DNA of 8,247 nt, taken from assembly GCA_902761955.1 (NCBI GenBank), contig CACWMM010000068.1, forward strand, positions 1-8,247. Direction: 5' to 3'. Under the pieces are notes generated by a model that saw only the letters and a list, made by a program, of their open reading frames with translations, did no database searches and was not told the origin of the DNA. This stretch comes from Parafannyhessea sp902761955. GTDB lineage: Bacteria > Actinomycetota > Coriobacteriia > Coriobacteriales > Atopobiaceae. Position numbers and translations under genes: made by a program. This document shows positions 1 through 7,301 of this stretch, one piece after another. Numbering within the stretch: the first letter of the stretch is position 1; each line of letters begins with the position of its first letter.

Positions 1-294
1 CACGACTCCGTTGCAGACATCTGCCAGCAGATGAGCGACGCCACCCCCGCCGGCCAGGCGCACGAGGTGATCCTGGACCGGCCGGCCGCCATCGAGCGCG
101 CCGTGGAGCTGGCGTTTGCGTCCGAGCGCGGGGCCGTGGTGTGCCTTCTGGCCAAGGGCGACGAGACCCGTCAGCACGAGGGCGACCGCTTTGTGCCGTG
201 CGAGACCGACGGCGAGATCTTCCGCCGCGCGGTGGAGCGCACGCTGGCGAGAAGAGCAGGCGCTTCCGGCAGCGGCGTGGCCGACAACAAGTAG
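1..294 (+). CDS. murE: Mur ligase C-terminal end, MurE-like (UDP-N-acetylmuramoyl-tripeptide synthetase), 5' part outside window
   Basis: This is the last 97 codons of a gene entering from the left edge; frame 1 is open from base 1 and the ATG at 31 is internal. The fragment matches the C-terminal domain of MurE-type ligases, which add the third residue (meso-diaminopimelate or L-lysine) to UDP-MurNAc-dipeptide in the cytoplasm during peptidoglycan synthesis. The support is the run EVILDRPAAIERAVELA, then a hydrophobic strand VVCLLAKGDETRQ, which corresponds to the family's GKGHE-containing strand. Here that strand reads AKGDE, so the Gly and His are changed. The ATP-binding domain and the DNPR-type specificity motif lie outside the window, so the amino acid added cannot be told. 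Another Mur ligase, or a MurE-like paralogue, remains possible. The gene ends at TAG 292-294 and a hairpin terminator follows at once, so it is probably the last gene of its transcript. Confidence 0.72.
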   Translation, partial: HDSVADICQQMSDATPAGQAHEVILDRPAAIERAVELAFASERGAVVCLLAKGDETRQHEGDRFVPCETDGEIFRRAVERTLARRAGASGSGVADNK

Positions 295-301
295 CTTGTG
301 C

Positions 302-338
302 GCGGCGTCTTGCCCATGGGCGAGGCGCCGCTCCCTTT
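302..338 (+). terminator. Intrinsic terminator after the murE-like gene
   Basis: A 13-bp stem (302-314 pairing with 319-331, one T-G pair in the outer half and one in the inner half) closes a CATG loop at 315-318. It is followed by TCCCTTTAG. The U-tract is short, as is common in high-GC genomes. It begins 8 bases after the murE stop and ends about 48 bases before the next start, so the two genes are probably transcribed separately. Confidence 0.6.
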
Positions 339-385
339 AGGAAGTCTTACGTGCCGGCGCGGTGGCGCCGGCCGAGAGGAGCATC

Positions 386-1324
386 ATGCCCGGACTGTCG
401 CTACCCACGTTCCCCACTGACCCAGCACGCGTTCCCGAGGACATGGCCCAGCGTTTCTCGCGCATAAAATACGTAATCACCGACACGGACAACACCATGG
501 TGAGCCACGGGCAGGCGTTGGCGGCGACGGACGGGACCCCTTCCGTGGAGCTCGCCCAGACCCTGGTTGACCTGCGGCGCGCCGGCGTGAGCGTCATCCC
601 GTGCACCGGGCGCAACCGCGCGATGGTGCGCGAGGACGCGCACATGCTGGGGCTGGGCGGCTGGATCGGCGAGATGGGCGGCATCCTGTGCCTGCGCGAG
701 GGCGCCACGAGCGACTGGCGCTACTTCACGGCGGACATGCCGTACGACCCCGGCTGCGGCGATACCCCGCACGACCTGATCGTAAAGACGGGCGTGGTTG
801 GGCGGATGCTCGACCGCTGGTACGACTGCCTCGAGACGTATCACGACAACAACATCGGCTTCGAGTACCGCGAGGTGACGGTGGGGCTGCGCGGCGCCGT
901 GCTGGAGGACGAGGCCCAGGCCATGCTGGACGAGACGGGGCTTCCGCTGTACCTGGCGGACAACGGCTTCGTGAGCCGCGTCACCGGCGACACCGTCCTG
1001 CCGCGCCGGTCGGACGGGACGCTGGAGGACGTGCATACGTACCACATCACGCCGCGCGGGCTGGACAAGGGCAGCGCGACCGCGCGCTACATCGAGCTCA
1101 TGGGGTGGGACCCAGCCGAGGTCATATGCTGCGGCGACTCTCCCGCCGACTGCGCGATGGCGCCGCACGCCGGCACGTTTCTGCTGATGCGCAACGGCGT
1201 GGGCAACCCCAAGAGCCAGGCCGCGCTCGCCGGCCGCGGCAACGCGTTCGTCTCTGCCTTGGACTCGACGGACGGGTTCTGCCAGGCCATGCGCACCATC
1301 CTGGCGGTCAAGCGGCAGTCGTAG
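386..1324 (+). CDS. HAD-superfamily (IIB-like) phosphatase
   Basis: The 312-residue protein carries the haloacid dehalogenase phosphatase signature in order. Motif I is ITDTDNTMV, with nucleophile D33 and general acid D35. Motif II is IPCTGRN, with T74. The motif III lysine is K228 in GLDKGSA. Motif IV is CCGDSPADCAM, with metal-binding D251 and D255. The roughly 150-residue insert between motifs II and III fits a C2-type cap, as in the HAD-IIB group (Cof-type sugar phosphatases, sucrose-phosphate and mannosyl-3-phosphoglycerate phosphatases). The substrate cannot be read from the sequence; a sugar phosphate or phosphoglycerate derivative is the family expectation. Motif I has Asn where DxDGT is usual. 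The ATG at 386 is preferred because AGGAG lies at 377-381; an in-frame GTG at 362 has no well-placed ribosome binding site. No signal peptide is seen, so the protein is cytoplasmic. The gene converges on glgP. Confidence 0.85.
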   Translation: MPGLSLPTFPTDPARVPEDMAQRFSRIKYVITDTDNTMVSHGQALAATDGTPSVELAQTLVDLRRAGVSVIPCTGRNRAMVREDAHMLGLGGWIGEMGGILCLREGATSDWRYFTADMPYDPGCGDTPHDLIVKTGVVGRMLDRWYDCLETYHDNNIGFEYREVTVGLRGAVLEDEAQAMLDETGLPLYLADNGFVSRVTGDTVLPRRSDGTLEDVHTYHITPRGLDKGSATARYIELMGWDPAEVICCGDSPADCAMAPHAGTFLLMRNGVGNPKSQAALAGRGNAFVSALDSTDGFCQAMRTILAVKRQS

Positions 1325-1390
1325 GGCACCGGGCGCGGGCGCGGACGGCGCGGGCGGCGCAGCCCGGGCCGCCCTCCCCTCCCCCCAAAC

Positions 1391-1429
1391 GCCGAGGGCC
1401 GCGCCCGGGATGGAGGCGCGGCCCTCGGC
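1391..1429. terminator. Bidirectional terminator between convergent HAD phosphatase and glgP genes
   Basis: A perfect 15-bp inverted repeat (1391-1405 with 1415-1429) with a 9-base loop lies between two convergent stop codons (1324 and 1496). On the minus strand the stem is followed by GTTTGGGG; on the plus strand no clear T-run follows. A second, weaker 7-bp stem (1352-1358 with 1368-1374) lies upstream and may assist ending of the phosphatase transcript. Confidence 0.65.
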
Positions 1430-1495
1430 CATGCATATGGGGAACCGGTGCCGCCGAAAGGGGGAGGCGACGCCGGCAATAGGGAGGTCAGGCTC

Positions 1496-3763
1496 TTAGC
1501 GCAGGTGCCAGATGTCCTTCTCGTACTGCGCGATGGTGCGGTCGGACGAGAAGTACCCGGCCTTCGAGATGTTCACCAGGGCCTTGCGCTGCCAGACCTC
1601 GCGGTCCTCGTAGTCCTTCAGGACCTGGGCCTTCGTGGCGCAGTAGTCCGCGAAGTCCGGGAACGTCATGAACCAGTCCTTGTTCAGGAGCTCGTCGTGC
1701 AGGCGGTTCAGGTTGGTGGCGTCGCCCTGGGCGAGCATGGCGTCCGACGTGAGGAAGTCCACCGCGGCCGCGAGCTCCTCGTCCTTCTCGTAGTAGCTCC
1801 TGGGGTTGTAGTCGCCGCGCTTGTAGCGGGCGATGACCTCGTCGGAGGACTCGCCAAACGTGTATATGTTGTCCTCGCCCACGAGGTCCGCGATCTCGAC
1901 GTTTGCGCCGTCCATGGTGCCCAGCGTGACGGCGCCGTTCAGCATGAACTTCATGTTGCTGGTGCCGGAGGCCTCCTTGGAGGCGAGGCTGATCTGCTCG
2001 GAGATGTCGGCCGCCGGAATCAGGTGCTGCGCCGCGGTGACGTTGTAGTTCTCGATCATGACCACCTGCAGGTACTTGCTGGCCACCGGGTCCGCCTCGA
2101 TGACCTTGCCCAGGCAGATAATTGCATGAATGATGTCCTTGGCGATGGTGTACGCCGGGGCGGCCTTCGCGCCGAAGATGACCGTGACCTTGTGCTTGGG
2201 CAGTTCGTCTGCCTCGAGCATCTGCAGGCGCTGGTACTTGCGGATGGCCCACAGCAGGCTGAGCTGCTGGCGCTTGTACTCGTGCAGACGCTTGGACTGC
2301 ACGTCGAACACGGAGTCGGGATCGACCACGGTGCCCTGGTGCGCGGCAAGCCACGTGGCAAACGTCTGCTTGTTGTCGCGCTTCACCTGGTCGAGCTGCG
2401 CCAGGAACGCCGGGTCGTCCGCCAGCGGCAGCAGCTGCTCAAGCTGCTCCGCGTCCGTCTTCCAGCCCTCGCCGATCTTGCCGGAGACCAGCTTGTTCAG
2501 GCCGGGGTTGCACTCCACCATCCAGCGGCGGAACGTGATGCCGTTGGTCTTGTTGTTGAACTTCTCGGGATAGATCTTGTAGAACGGAGCGAGCTCGGAG
2601 TCCTCCAGGATCTTGGTGTGCAGCGCGGCGACGCCGTTGACGGAGTGGCTGAAGTGGATGTCGATGTTCGCCATGTGGACGTTCTGCCACTTGTCGATCA
2701 CCTGGACAAAGTCGTCCTCGTACTGGCCGCGCACAAACGCGTCCAGCTGCTGGATGATGGGTACCAGCTGCGGCGCAACGCGCTCGATGAAGCCCAGCGG
2801 CCAGCACTCCAGCGCCTCGGCCAGGATGGTGTGGTTGGTGTAGGCGCAGGTGTCGCGCACGATCTGGACGGCCTCGTCAAAGCCGATGCCGCGCTCGCCC
2901 AAGAGCCTGATGAGCTCCGGGATCACCATGGTGGGGTGCGTGTCGTTAATCTGCACGGCGGCGTAGTCCGCGAGGTCGTGCAGGTTGCTGCCGCGCTCCA
3001 CGCACTCGTCCAGCATGAGCTGCGCCGCGTTGCTCACCATGAAGTACTCCTGGTACACGCGCAGGATGCGGCCGGCCTCGTCGGAATCGTCCGGGTACAA
3101 GAAGAGCGTCAGGTTCTTCGCGACCTGCGACTTGTCGAAGTTGATGCGATTCTTGATGACGCGCTCGTCCACGGTGTCCACGTCAAAGAGGTTGAGCGTG
3201 TCGCACTGGCTGTGGTAGCCCGTCACGTCTATCTGGTACATGGTAGAGGTGACGGAAAGGTCGCCAAAGTTCACGGTGTAGTGCTTGGGCGTGCGACGCA
3301 TCCAGCTCTCCTGGCCCCACCTGAGCCAATAGTCCGGCGACTCGTACTGCTTGTTCTTGTCGAAGCTCTGCCTAAAGAGGCCGCAGTGGTACGCAAGGCC
3401 CACGCCGGACGCGGGCAGCCCCAGCGTGGCGCAGGAGTCCAGGAAGCACGCGGCCAGGCGGCCCAGGCCGCCGTTGCCCAGCGACGGCTCGTTCTCGAAC
3501 TCCTCAAGCTTGGCCAGGTCGCGACCGGCCTCGGCGAGCTCCGCGCGCACCTGGTCGTACAGCCCCAGGTTTATGAGGTTGTTGCTCAGGAGCTTGCCAA
3601 TCAGGAACTCCGCAGAGATGTAGTACAGGCGCTTCTTGCCCTGGTTGTAGCCCTTCTCGGCCGCCGCGTCCTTAGTGAGGCTCAGCAGCGCGTTAAAAAG
3701 CTCGAGCTCCGTGCACTCCGCAAGCGGCTTGTTGGCATAGGAGGCGAGGCTAAACTCAGTCAT
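1496..3763 (-). CDS. glgP: Glycogen/maltodextrin phosphorylase (GT35, PLP-dependent)
   Basis: The 755-residue enzyme cleaves alpha-1,4-glucan ends with phosphate to give glucose-1-phosphate in the cytoplasm. Visible family marks, in order, are YYISAEFLIGKLLSN (about 47-61), the glycine-rich ENEPSLGNGGLGRLAACFLD (90-109), INDTHPTMVIPEL, SHSVNGVAALH, KRLHEYKRQ (from K491, phosphate/PLP site region), and the PLP-lysine signature EASGTSNMKFMLNG with Schiff-base lysine K605. The C-terminus KAGYFSSDRTIAQYEKDIWH also matches. At 755 residues it is shorter than the roughly 800-residue enterobacterial GlgP/MalP; about 40 N-terminal residues are absent, which suggests a simplified regulatory N-terminus. 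The NGITFRRW variant has Phe where GlgP has Pro. AAAGGA (3771-3776, minus strand) sits 7 bases before the ATG. Whether glycogen or maltodextrin is the true substrate cannot be decided. The gene diverges from an AraC-type regulator that is the likely controller. Confidence 0.96.
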   Translation of the reverse strand: MTEFSLASYANKPLAECTELELFNALLSLTKDAAAEKGYNQGKKRLYYISAEFLIGKLLSNNLINLGLYDQVRAELAEAGRDLAKLEEFENEPSLGNGGLGRLAACFLDSCATLGLPASGVGLAYHCGLFRQSFDKNKQYESPDYWLRWGQESWMRRTPKHYTVNFGDLSVTSTMYQIDVTGYHSQCDTLNLFDVDTVDERVIKNRINFDKSQVAKNLTLFLYPDDSDEAGRILRVYQEYFMVSNAAQLMLDECVERGSNLHDLADYAAVQINDTHPTMVIPELIRLLGERGIGFDEAVQIVRDTCAYTNHTILAEALECWPLGFIERVAPQLVPIIQQLDAFVRGQYEDDFVQVIDKWQNVHMANIDIHFSHSVNGVAALHTKILEDSELAPFYKIYPEKFNNKTNGITFRRWMVECNPGLNKLVSGKIGEGWKTDAEQLEQLLPLADDPAFLAQLDQVKRDNKQTFATWLAAHQGTVVDPDSVFDVQSKRLHEYKRQQLSLLWAIRKYQRLQMLEADELPKHKVTVIFGAKAAPAYTIAKDIIHAIICLGKVIEADPVASKYLQVVMIENYNVTAAQHLIPAADISEQISLASKEASGTSNMKFMLNGAVTLGTMDGANVEIADLVGEDNIYTFGESSDEVIARYKRGDYNPRSYYEKDEELAAAVDFLTSDAMLAQGDATNLNRLHDELLNKDWFMTFPDFADYCATKAQVLKDYEDREVWQRKALVNISKAGYFSSDRTIAQYEKDIWHLR

Positions 3764-3801
3764 GATGGGTTCCTTTCAGGTCATTGCTGACGTTAACAAG
3801 C

Positions 3802-3807
3802 ACTATA
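3802..3807 (-). promoter_or_regulatory. Candidate -10 box of the glgP promoter
   Basis: Read on the minus strand this is TATAGT, about 38 bases before the glgP ATG. No convincing -35 lies 16-18 bases upstream; the nearest TTG-type hexamer (TTGGCC) is only 13 bases away. A promoter with a poor -35 is consistent with dependence on an activator such as the divergent AraC-family protein, but that is inference. Confidence 0.4.
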
Positions 3808-3831
3808 GTTGCAGACGGCTGGCCAATTCTT

Positions 3832-3872
3832 GCATCATGATGCCTTCTGTTAGTACTAAACTAGCATCATGA
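3832..3872. promoter_or_regulatory. Candidate AraC-family operator cluster in the glgP/araC divergent region
   Basis: The 12-bp perfect palindrome GCATCATGATGC lies at 3832-3843. Its half GCATCATGA recurs in the same orientation at 3864-3872, start-to-start 32 bp (about three helical turns). Between them lies a second palindrome, TTAGTACTAA, at 3850-3859. AraC-family proteins often bind direct repeats on one DNA face. For the rightward gene, TTGCAT (3830-3835), an 18-base spacer and TACTAA (3854-3859) form a possible weak promoter overlapping these sites. Confidence 0.4.
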
Positions 3873-3991
3873 CATGAAACGACTGACGTGTTTCCAGCAC
3901 GCAACCGTTTCCAGAGCGTACGGCTCTGCGGGGCGCCAACGCCGCGGACGCGGCGCGTGCGCAGGGCGAGAAGAACGGGGGTGTCCGGCCG

Positions 3992-4867
3992 ATGGACTTT
4001 GCCAGATACGAGCAGTACCGCGAGACCGGCGTGCACGAGGTGCCGGGCTTTGCGTACAACACGTACCTCTGCACCATCCCGCAGGACTTCGCGCGCGTGA
4101 GGCCGCACTGGCACGACCAGATGGAGATCGTGTACGTGAAGCGCGGCAGCGGCACCGTGAGCACCAACTTCGTGCGGCACCCGGTGCACGCAGGCTCCAT
4201 CGTGCCGATCCTGCCGGGAGAGATCCACGCCATCGACGGGGACGAGGGCTCGCGCATGGAGTACGAGAACATCATCTTCTCGCTGGACATCCTGGACAGT
4301 CATGAGCCCAACGACTGGTGCCGTGCCAACGTTCTGGACCCCCTGCGCGAGGGCACGCTGCGCTTTGCACGGCCCGTGCCGGAGGGAACGGAGTTCTACG
4401 AGCGCGTGCGCTGGGCGCTGGACGGGGCGGACGCCGCGTGCACCGTGAGGCAGCCCGGGTATTCCATGGTGGTGAAGAGCAGGCTGTTTCTGCTGCTAGA
4501 CGCGCTGTACGCCTTCCGCAGCGCAGATGCGCCGGATTGCGTGGAGCCCACGGCGGAGCGCCTGCGCACGGTGCTACGCGAGGTAAACGCAAACTACGCC
4601 GCGCCGCCGAGCGTGGAGGACGCCGCGCGGCTGGCCGGCTACAGCAAGGCGCACTTCATGCGGGTGTTCAAGAAGGACATGGGAATGACGTACGGCCAGT
4701 ACGTGACGGAGTGCCGCCTGACGGCCGCCTCGTACTACCTGGAGAAGACGTCCGACCCGGTGGGCGCCATCGCACAGTCGTGCGGGTTCGACAACTTCTC
4801 GTACTTCAACCGCAGGTTCCGGCGGCGCTACGGCATGACGCCCACGGAGTTCCGCGCGAAGGCGTAG
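3992..4867 (+). CDS. AraC-family transcriptional regulator with N-terminal cupin sensor domain
   Basis: The protein has 291 residues in the usual two-domain form. The N-terminal cupin-like ligand domain shows HWHDQMEIVYVKRGSGT (39-55) and GSIVPILPGEIHAI (68-81). The C-terminal AraC DNA-binding domain has the first helix-turn-helix at about 207-231 (SVEDAARLAGYSKAHFMRVF) and the second at about 257-281, ending in the diagnostic GFDNFSYFNRRFRRRYGMTP. Cupin-type AraC proteins commonly sense sugars or other small metabolites. Its position, divergent to glgP, makes regulation of that gene the simplest reading. The ATG at 3992 has only a loosely spaced G-rich sequence (about 3976-3981) as ribosome binding site, and the leader from the presumed promoter is over 120 bases. 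The ligand and the sign of regulation are unknown. Confidence 0.93.
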   Translation: MDFARYEQYRETGVHEVPGFAYNTYLCTIPQDFARVRPHWHDQMEIVYVKRGSGTVSTNFVRHPVHAGSIVPILPGEIHAIDGDEGSRMEYENIIFSLDILDSHEPNDWCRANVLDPLREGTLRFARPVPEGTEFYERVRWALDGADAACTVRQPGYSMVVKSRLFLLLDALYAFRSADAPDCVEPTAERLRTVLREVNANYAAPPSVEDAARLAGYSKAHFMRVFKKDMGMTYGQYVTECRLTAASYYLEKTSDPVGAIAQSCGFDNFSYFNRRFRRRYGMTPTEFRAKA

Positions 4868-5019
4868 CACGCGGCGGGCACGGCCCCACTTCTGGTGAGC
4901 ACGCGGGGCGAAACTTCGCTAGGATTGACTAACGCAACCACAGGTAGGGGCCCGCGCAGGGGCCCACGGCAACGGCGGCCGCGCACGCGCGCCGGCCGCG
5001 CGCAGGAGGGAGGCGCACC

Positions 5020-6060
5020 GTGTCGTTTGATCCAAACCGCGAGGACTACCAGCGCCTGGGCCTGCGCTTCGCGCGCTCGCTCGACGGCGGCGACCCCTCG
5101 GGCGCCGCTAAGGCGTTCGCGTCGTTTGGGCGGCGCTTCTCGCAAGACCGCGACTCGCTGCCCCAGACGGACGCGGACCGGGCGTTTCACCTGGTGGCCC
5201 GCGCCACCATGGTGATCGACTACCAGCTGCCGTTTGCGGAGTCCGACGCCCGCGCGGCCGAGCTCATCCAGCGCGGCCACACGCTGCTGGACGAGGCCCT
5301 GGCGCTCGACCCCAACTGCCACGACGCCGTGCGCATGCAGCACGCGGCCACGATCGCCGGCTTTGACGCGTTCTTCCACTACCTCGAGCAGGGCGAGAAG
5401 GACGTGCGCCGCTCGTGCGCGGCCGCGCGCGACGCGGCGCTTGCCAAGGACGAGGGCGAGCGCTCGCTGCTTGAGGCGGAGCTCGCGATGCGCCCGTACC
5501 TGCGCTGGCTCGCGACCATGGCGGACAAGGCCCTCATCTGCGGCCGCAACCGGCAGTGCCTGGACATCTGCCGCCGCGCGCTGGAGGCAGACCCCAACGA
5601 CGCCGCGGACGTGCGCTTCTCGGCCGCTCTGGCCTACGCCAAGCTCGAGGACGCCGCCGGGCTGGACGCGCTTGCGCATCGCGCCGCCACCTTGGGCGTG
5701 CCGCGCCGGCACGAGGGCCCGGACGCGTGGCAGCTCATCGCGCGCATGTCGCTGGCGCACAGCCGCCACGATGCGGACGACGCCCTGCGCCAGCTGCGCG
5801 CGCTTCTGGCCGCGTACCCGCACGCGGCCGCGACGCTGGTGAGCCAGCGCGAGCTGCCGGACGGCGTGTTCTGCCGCCTGGCCGTGCCGCCGTACAGCGA
5901 GGACGAGCTCATCGTCGCGACGTCCGAGGCCACGGTGCTGTTTCAGGAGGGCCGCGACAGCCACGGGCGCGGCGCGCTGGGCTCGTGGGTCGCGGCGCAG
6001 GCGCAGCGGCTTGACCCCCGCGGCGTGGCGCAGCTTCGCGCGGAAGGGGGCGACAGGTGA
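5020..6060 (+). CDS. TPR-like helical repeat protein of unknown function, first of a paralogous pair
   Basis: The 346-residue soluble protein has no signal peptide or membrane segment and is rich in Ala, Arg, Asp and Leu. I do not recognise a named family. TPR-like helical pairs are visible around 84-102 (TLLDEALALDPNCHDA) and 165-200 (KALICGRNRQCLDICRRALEADPND), both with the alternating A/L pattern and the DPN turn typical of TPR units; such folds usually bind partner proteins. Start is GTG with a strong AGGAGGGAGG at 5004-5013. The stop codon overlaps the next start (TGATG), so the two genes are translationally coupled. The downstream protein aligns with this one over most of its length, including ALALDPNC, SALAxAxLEDxAxLDAL and PYS-E segments, so the genes arose by tandem duplication. 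The 152 bases between araC and this gene hold only GC-rich inverted repeats, including GGGCCC-N6-GGGCCC at 4948-4965, and no clear promoter. Confidence 0.75.
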   Translation: MSFDPNREDYQRLGLRFARSLDGGDPSGAAKAFASFGRRFSQDRDSLPQTDADRAFHLVARATMVIDYQLPFAESDARAAELIQRGHTLLDEALALDPNCHDAVRMQHAATIAGFDAFFHYLEQGEKDVRRSCAAARDAALAKDEGERSLLEAELAMRPYLRWLATMADKALICGRNRQCLDICRRALEADPNDAADVRFSAALAYAKLEDAAGLDALAHRAATLGVPRRHEGPDAWQLIARMSLAHSRHDADDALRQLRALLAAYPHAAATLVSQRELPDGVFCRLAVPPYSEDELIVATSEATVLFQEGRDSHGRGALGSWVAAQAQRLDPRGVAQLRAEGGDR

Positions 6061-7031
6061 TGGACGGACGCGAGGAGCTGGTGCTGAGGCTTGCGGCAAA
6101 GCGCCGCGCCAAGCTGGAGCTTTCTGACAGCGGCTACGCCGAGCTGCTGCTTGCCGTGCGCGAGGAGCCGGAGCGCTTCATGGAGGACGGCTCGGACGAG
6201 GCGTTCGCCGTGGTGGCGCGCGCCGTCGCGGCGCTGGACGAGGCGCGCGAGGGTGACGACCTCCTGGACGACGGCGAGTTCTTCTCGCAGCGCGCGAAGC
6301 GGATGGAGCGCCTGGGCGACGAGTGCGTGCGCGCCCTGGCGCTGGACCCGAACTGCACGGAGGCGCAGCTGCTGCTTGCGCTGGCGCAGGACCCGGATCC
6401 GGACCTGCTGCTGAACGCGCTGCTTGCGATAGACGACGACGCCACCCGGCGGCTGGGTCCCGTGGCGCAGGAGGCCGGGGCGGACGCGTGGTCGGACGTG
6501 TTCGCGCGCGGGCGGCTGCGCGTGAAGGCGGCCATCGCGCGCACGTGCCTGGACTCCGCGCGCTACCGCATGGCGGATTCCGTGGCGCGCCAGGTGACGG
6601 CCGCCACGCACGCGGACCCGCTTGGCGCGCGCCACACCAGCGCGCTCGCGCTCGCGCGGCTCGAGGACGAGGCGGCGCTCGATGCGCTGGAGGCGTCGTT
6701 CGGGCGGCACGGCGACAGCTGGACGCAGCTCGCGCGGCTGATCCTGTTCTACAAGCTCGGCCGCATGGGCGCCGCGCGGCGCGCGCTCAAGGGGCTGGAC
6801 ACCCTGTGCGAGGGCGGCGTGTACGCGCTGCTGCGCCCCGTGATGGTCGACACGTACCTGCCGGACCGCCCCGCGGCCACGCCGTACAGCTTCGAGGAGG
6901 TCACGCTTGCCGTGCACGAGGCCGACCCCATCGTGGTGGACGTGCCGGACCTGGTGACGTGGGTGCAAGACCAGCCCGGCATGGTGCAGTCCGCGCGCGC
7001 GTTCGCAGATAATGCGGGGTTGGAGTGGTAG
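6060..7031 (+). CDS. TPR-like helical repeat protein of unknown function, second of a paralogous pair
   Basis: The 323-residue soluble protein is related to its upstream neighbour. Shared segments in the same order are DxAFxxVARA (about 46-55), ALALDPNC (92-99), SALALARLEDEAALDAL (194-210), a W-xQLAR helix (221-226) and PYSFEE (275-280). It lacks the clear second DPN-turn repeat of the first copy and has a shorter linker near 215, so the copies have diverged substantially. The family is not recognised; no catalytic motif is seen. The ATG at 6060 overlaps the TGA of the upstream gene by one base; a GTG immediately before it at 6057 is an alternative start adding one residue. GGAAGGGG at 6042-6049 can serve both. 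Coupled expression of two related but unequal helical proteins suggests a heteromeric partner pair, which is inference. Confidence 0.75.
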   Translation: MDGREELVLRLAAKRRAKLELSDSGYAELLLAVREEPERFMEDGSDEAFAVVARAVAALDEAREGDDLLDDGEFFSQRAKRMERLGDECVRALALDPNCTEAQLLLALAQDPDPDLLLNALLAIDDDATRRLGPVAQEAGADAWSDVFARGRLRVKAAIARTCLDSARYRMADSVARQVTAATHADPLGARHTSALALARLEDEAALDALEASFGRHGDSWTQLARLILFYKLGRMGAARRALKGLDTLCEGGVYALLRPVMVDTYLPDRPAATPYSFEEVTLAVHEADPIVVDVPDLVTWVQDQPGMVQSARAFADNAGLEW

Positions 7032-7054
7032 CCGCCCCGCACGCGGCGCCAGTC

Positions 7055-7063
7055 TGGTATACT
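7055..7063 (+). promoter_or_regulatory. Extended -10 promoter for tRNA-Glu
   Basis: TGG-TATACT is an extended -10 element (TGn before a near-consensus hexamer) ending 10 bases before the mature tRNA 5' end, so transcription would begin within a few bases of the tRNA. No -35 element is present at 16-18 bases, which the extended -10 would compensate. Confidence 0.6.
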
Positions 7064-7073
7064 GCTTGCTTGC

Positions 7074-7149
7074 GTCCCCATCGTCTAGTGGCCTAGGACA
7101 CCGCCCTTTCAAGGCGGTAACACGAGTTCGAGTCTCGTTGGGGGCACCA
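7074..7149 (+). tRNA. tRNA-Glu (anticodon TTC)
   Basis: This is a complete 76-base cloverleaf. The acceptor stem GTCCCCA (7074-7080) pairs with TGGGGGC, followed by discriminator A and an encoded CCA ending at 7149. The anticodon stem CCGCC/GGCGG (7101-7105, 7113-7117) encloses loop CTTTCAA with anticodon TTC at 7108-7110. The T arm ACGAG-TTCGAGT-CTCGT is canonical, and the D loop carries the conserved GG. It reads GAA and GAG codons. It has its own promoter and terminator. Confidence 0.97.
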
Positions 7150-7160
7150 TCGCACGCATC

Positions 7161-7194
7161 GGGCCCGTCGGCACGCGCCGGCGGGCCCTTTCGT
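7161..7194 (+). terminator. Intrinsic terminator of the tRNA-Glu transcript
   Basis: A 12-bp stem (7161-7172 pairing with 7177-7188, one T-G pair) with loop ACGC is followed by TTTCGT, starting 11 bases after the tRNA CCA end. Confidence 0.8.
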
Positions 7195-7272
7195 GTCGCA
7201 GCTCTCTGCACCGCGCGCCCCAGCCGGCACGCCCCGGCGCACGGTCGGCAGCCGCGCAGGCAACCCGAGGAA

Positions 7273-7301
7273 TTGCAGTACGCTGCAAAAATCGCTATTC
7301 T
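7273..7301 (+). promoter_or_regulatory. Upstream promoter copy (P1) embedded in operator 1
   Basis: TTGCAG (7273-7278, also the left arm of operator 1) lies 17 bases before TATTCT (7296-7301). The last T of this -10-like hexamer is the first base of operator 2. Initiation about 7 bases downstream would fall inside operator 2. Confidence 0.45.

Noticed and set aside
362..385. Upstream GTG start for the HAD phosphatase
   Set aside because: No well-spaced ribosome binding site precedes 362, while AGGAG stands just before the ATG at 386.
1448..3790. A 780-codon open frame on the plus strand, antisense to glgP
   Set aside because: It mirrors glgP almost exactly, is rich in V, L, A, H and R as expected from the complement of GC-biased codons, and has no recognisable domain. 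It is a shadow of the real gene.
4920..4965. Promoter or terminator between araC and the TPR-like genes (TTGACT, TAGGAT, GGGCCC repeat)
   Set aside because: TTGACT has no -10 at 17 bases, TAGGAT has no -35, and the GGGCCC hairpin lacks a T-run, so none is supported well enough to annotate.
7125..7149. Possible integration site at the 3' end of tRNA-Glu
   Set aside because: No second copy of the tRNA 3' end is found elsewhere in the window and no integrase gene is present.
7245..7260. A possible fourth operator one 28-bp period upstream of the first
   Set aside because: The sequence at that register does not match the palindrome arms under any small shift.
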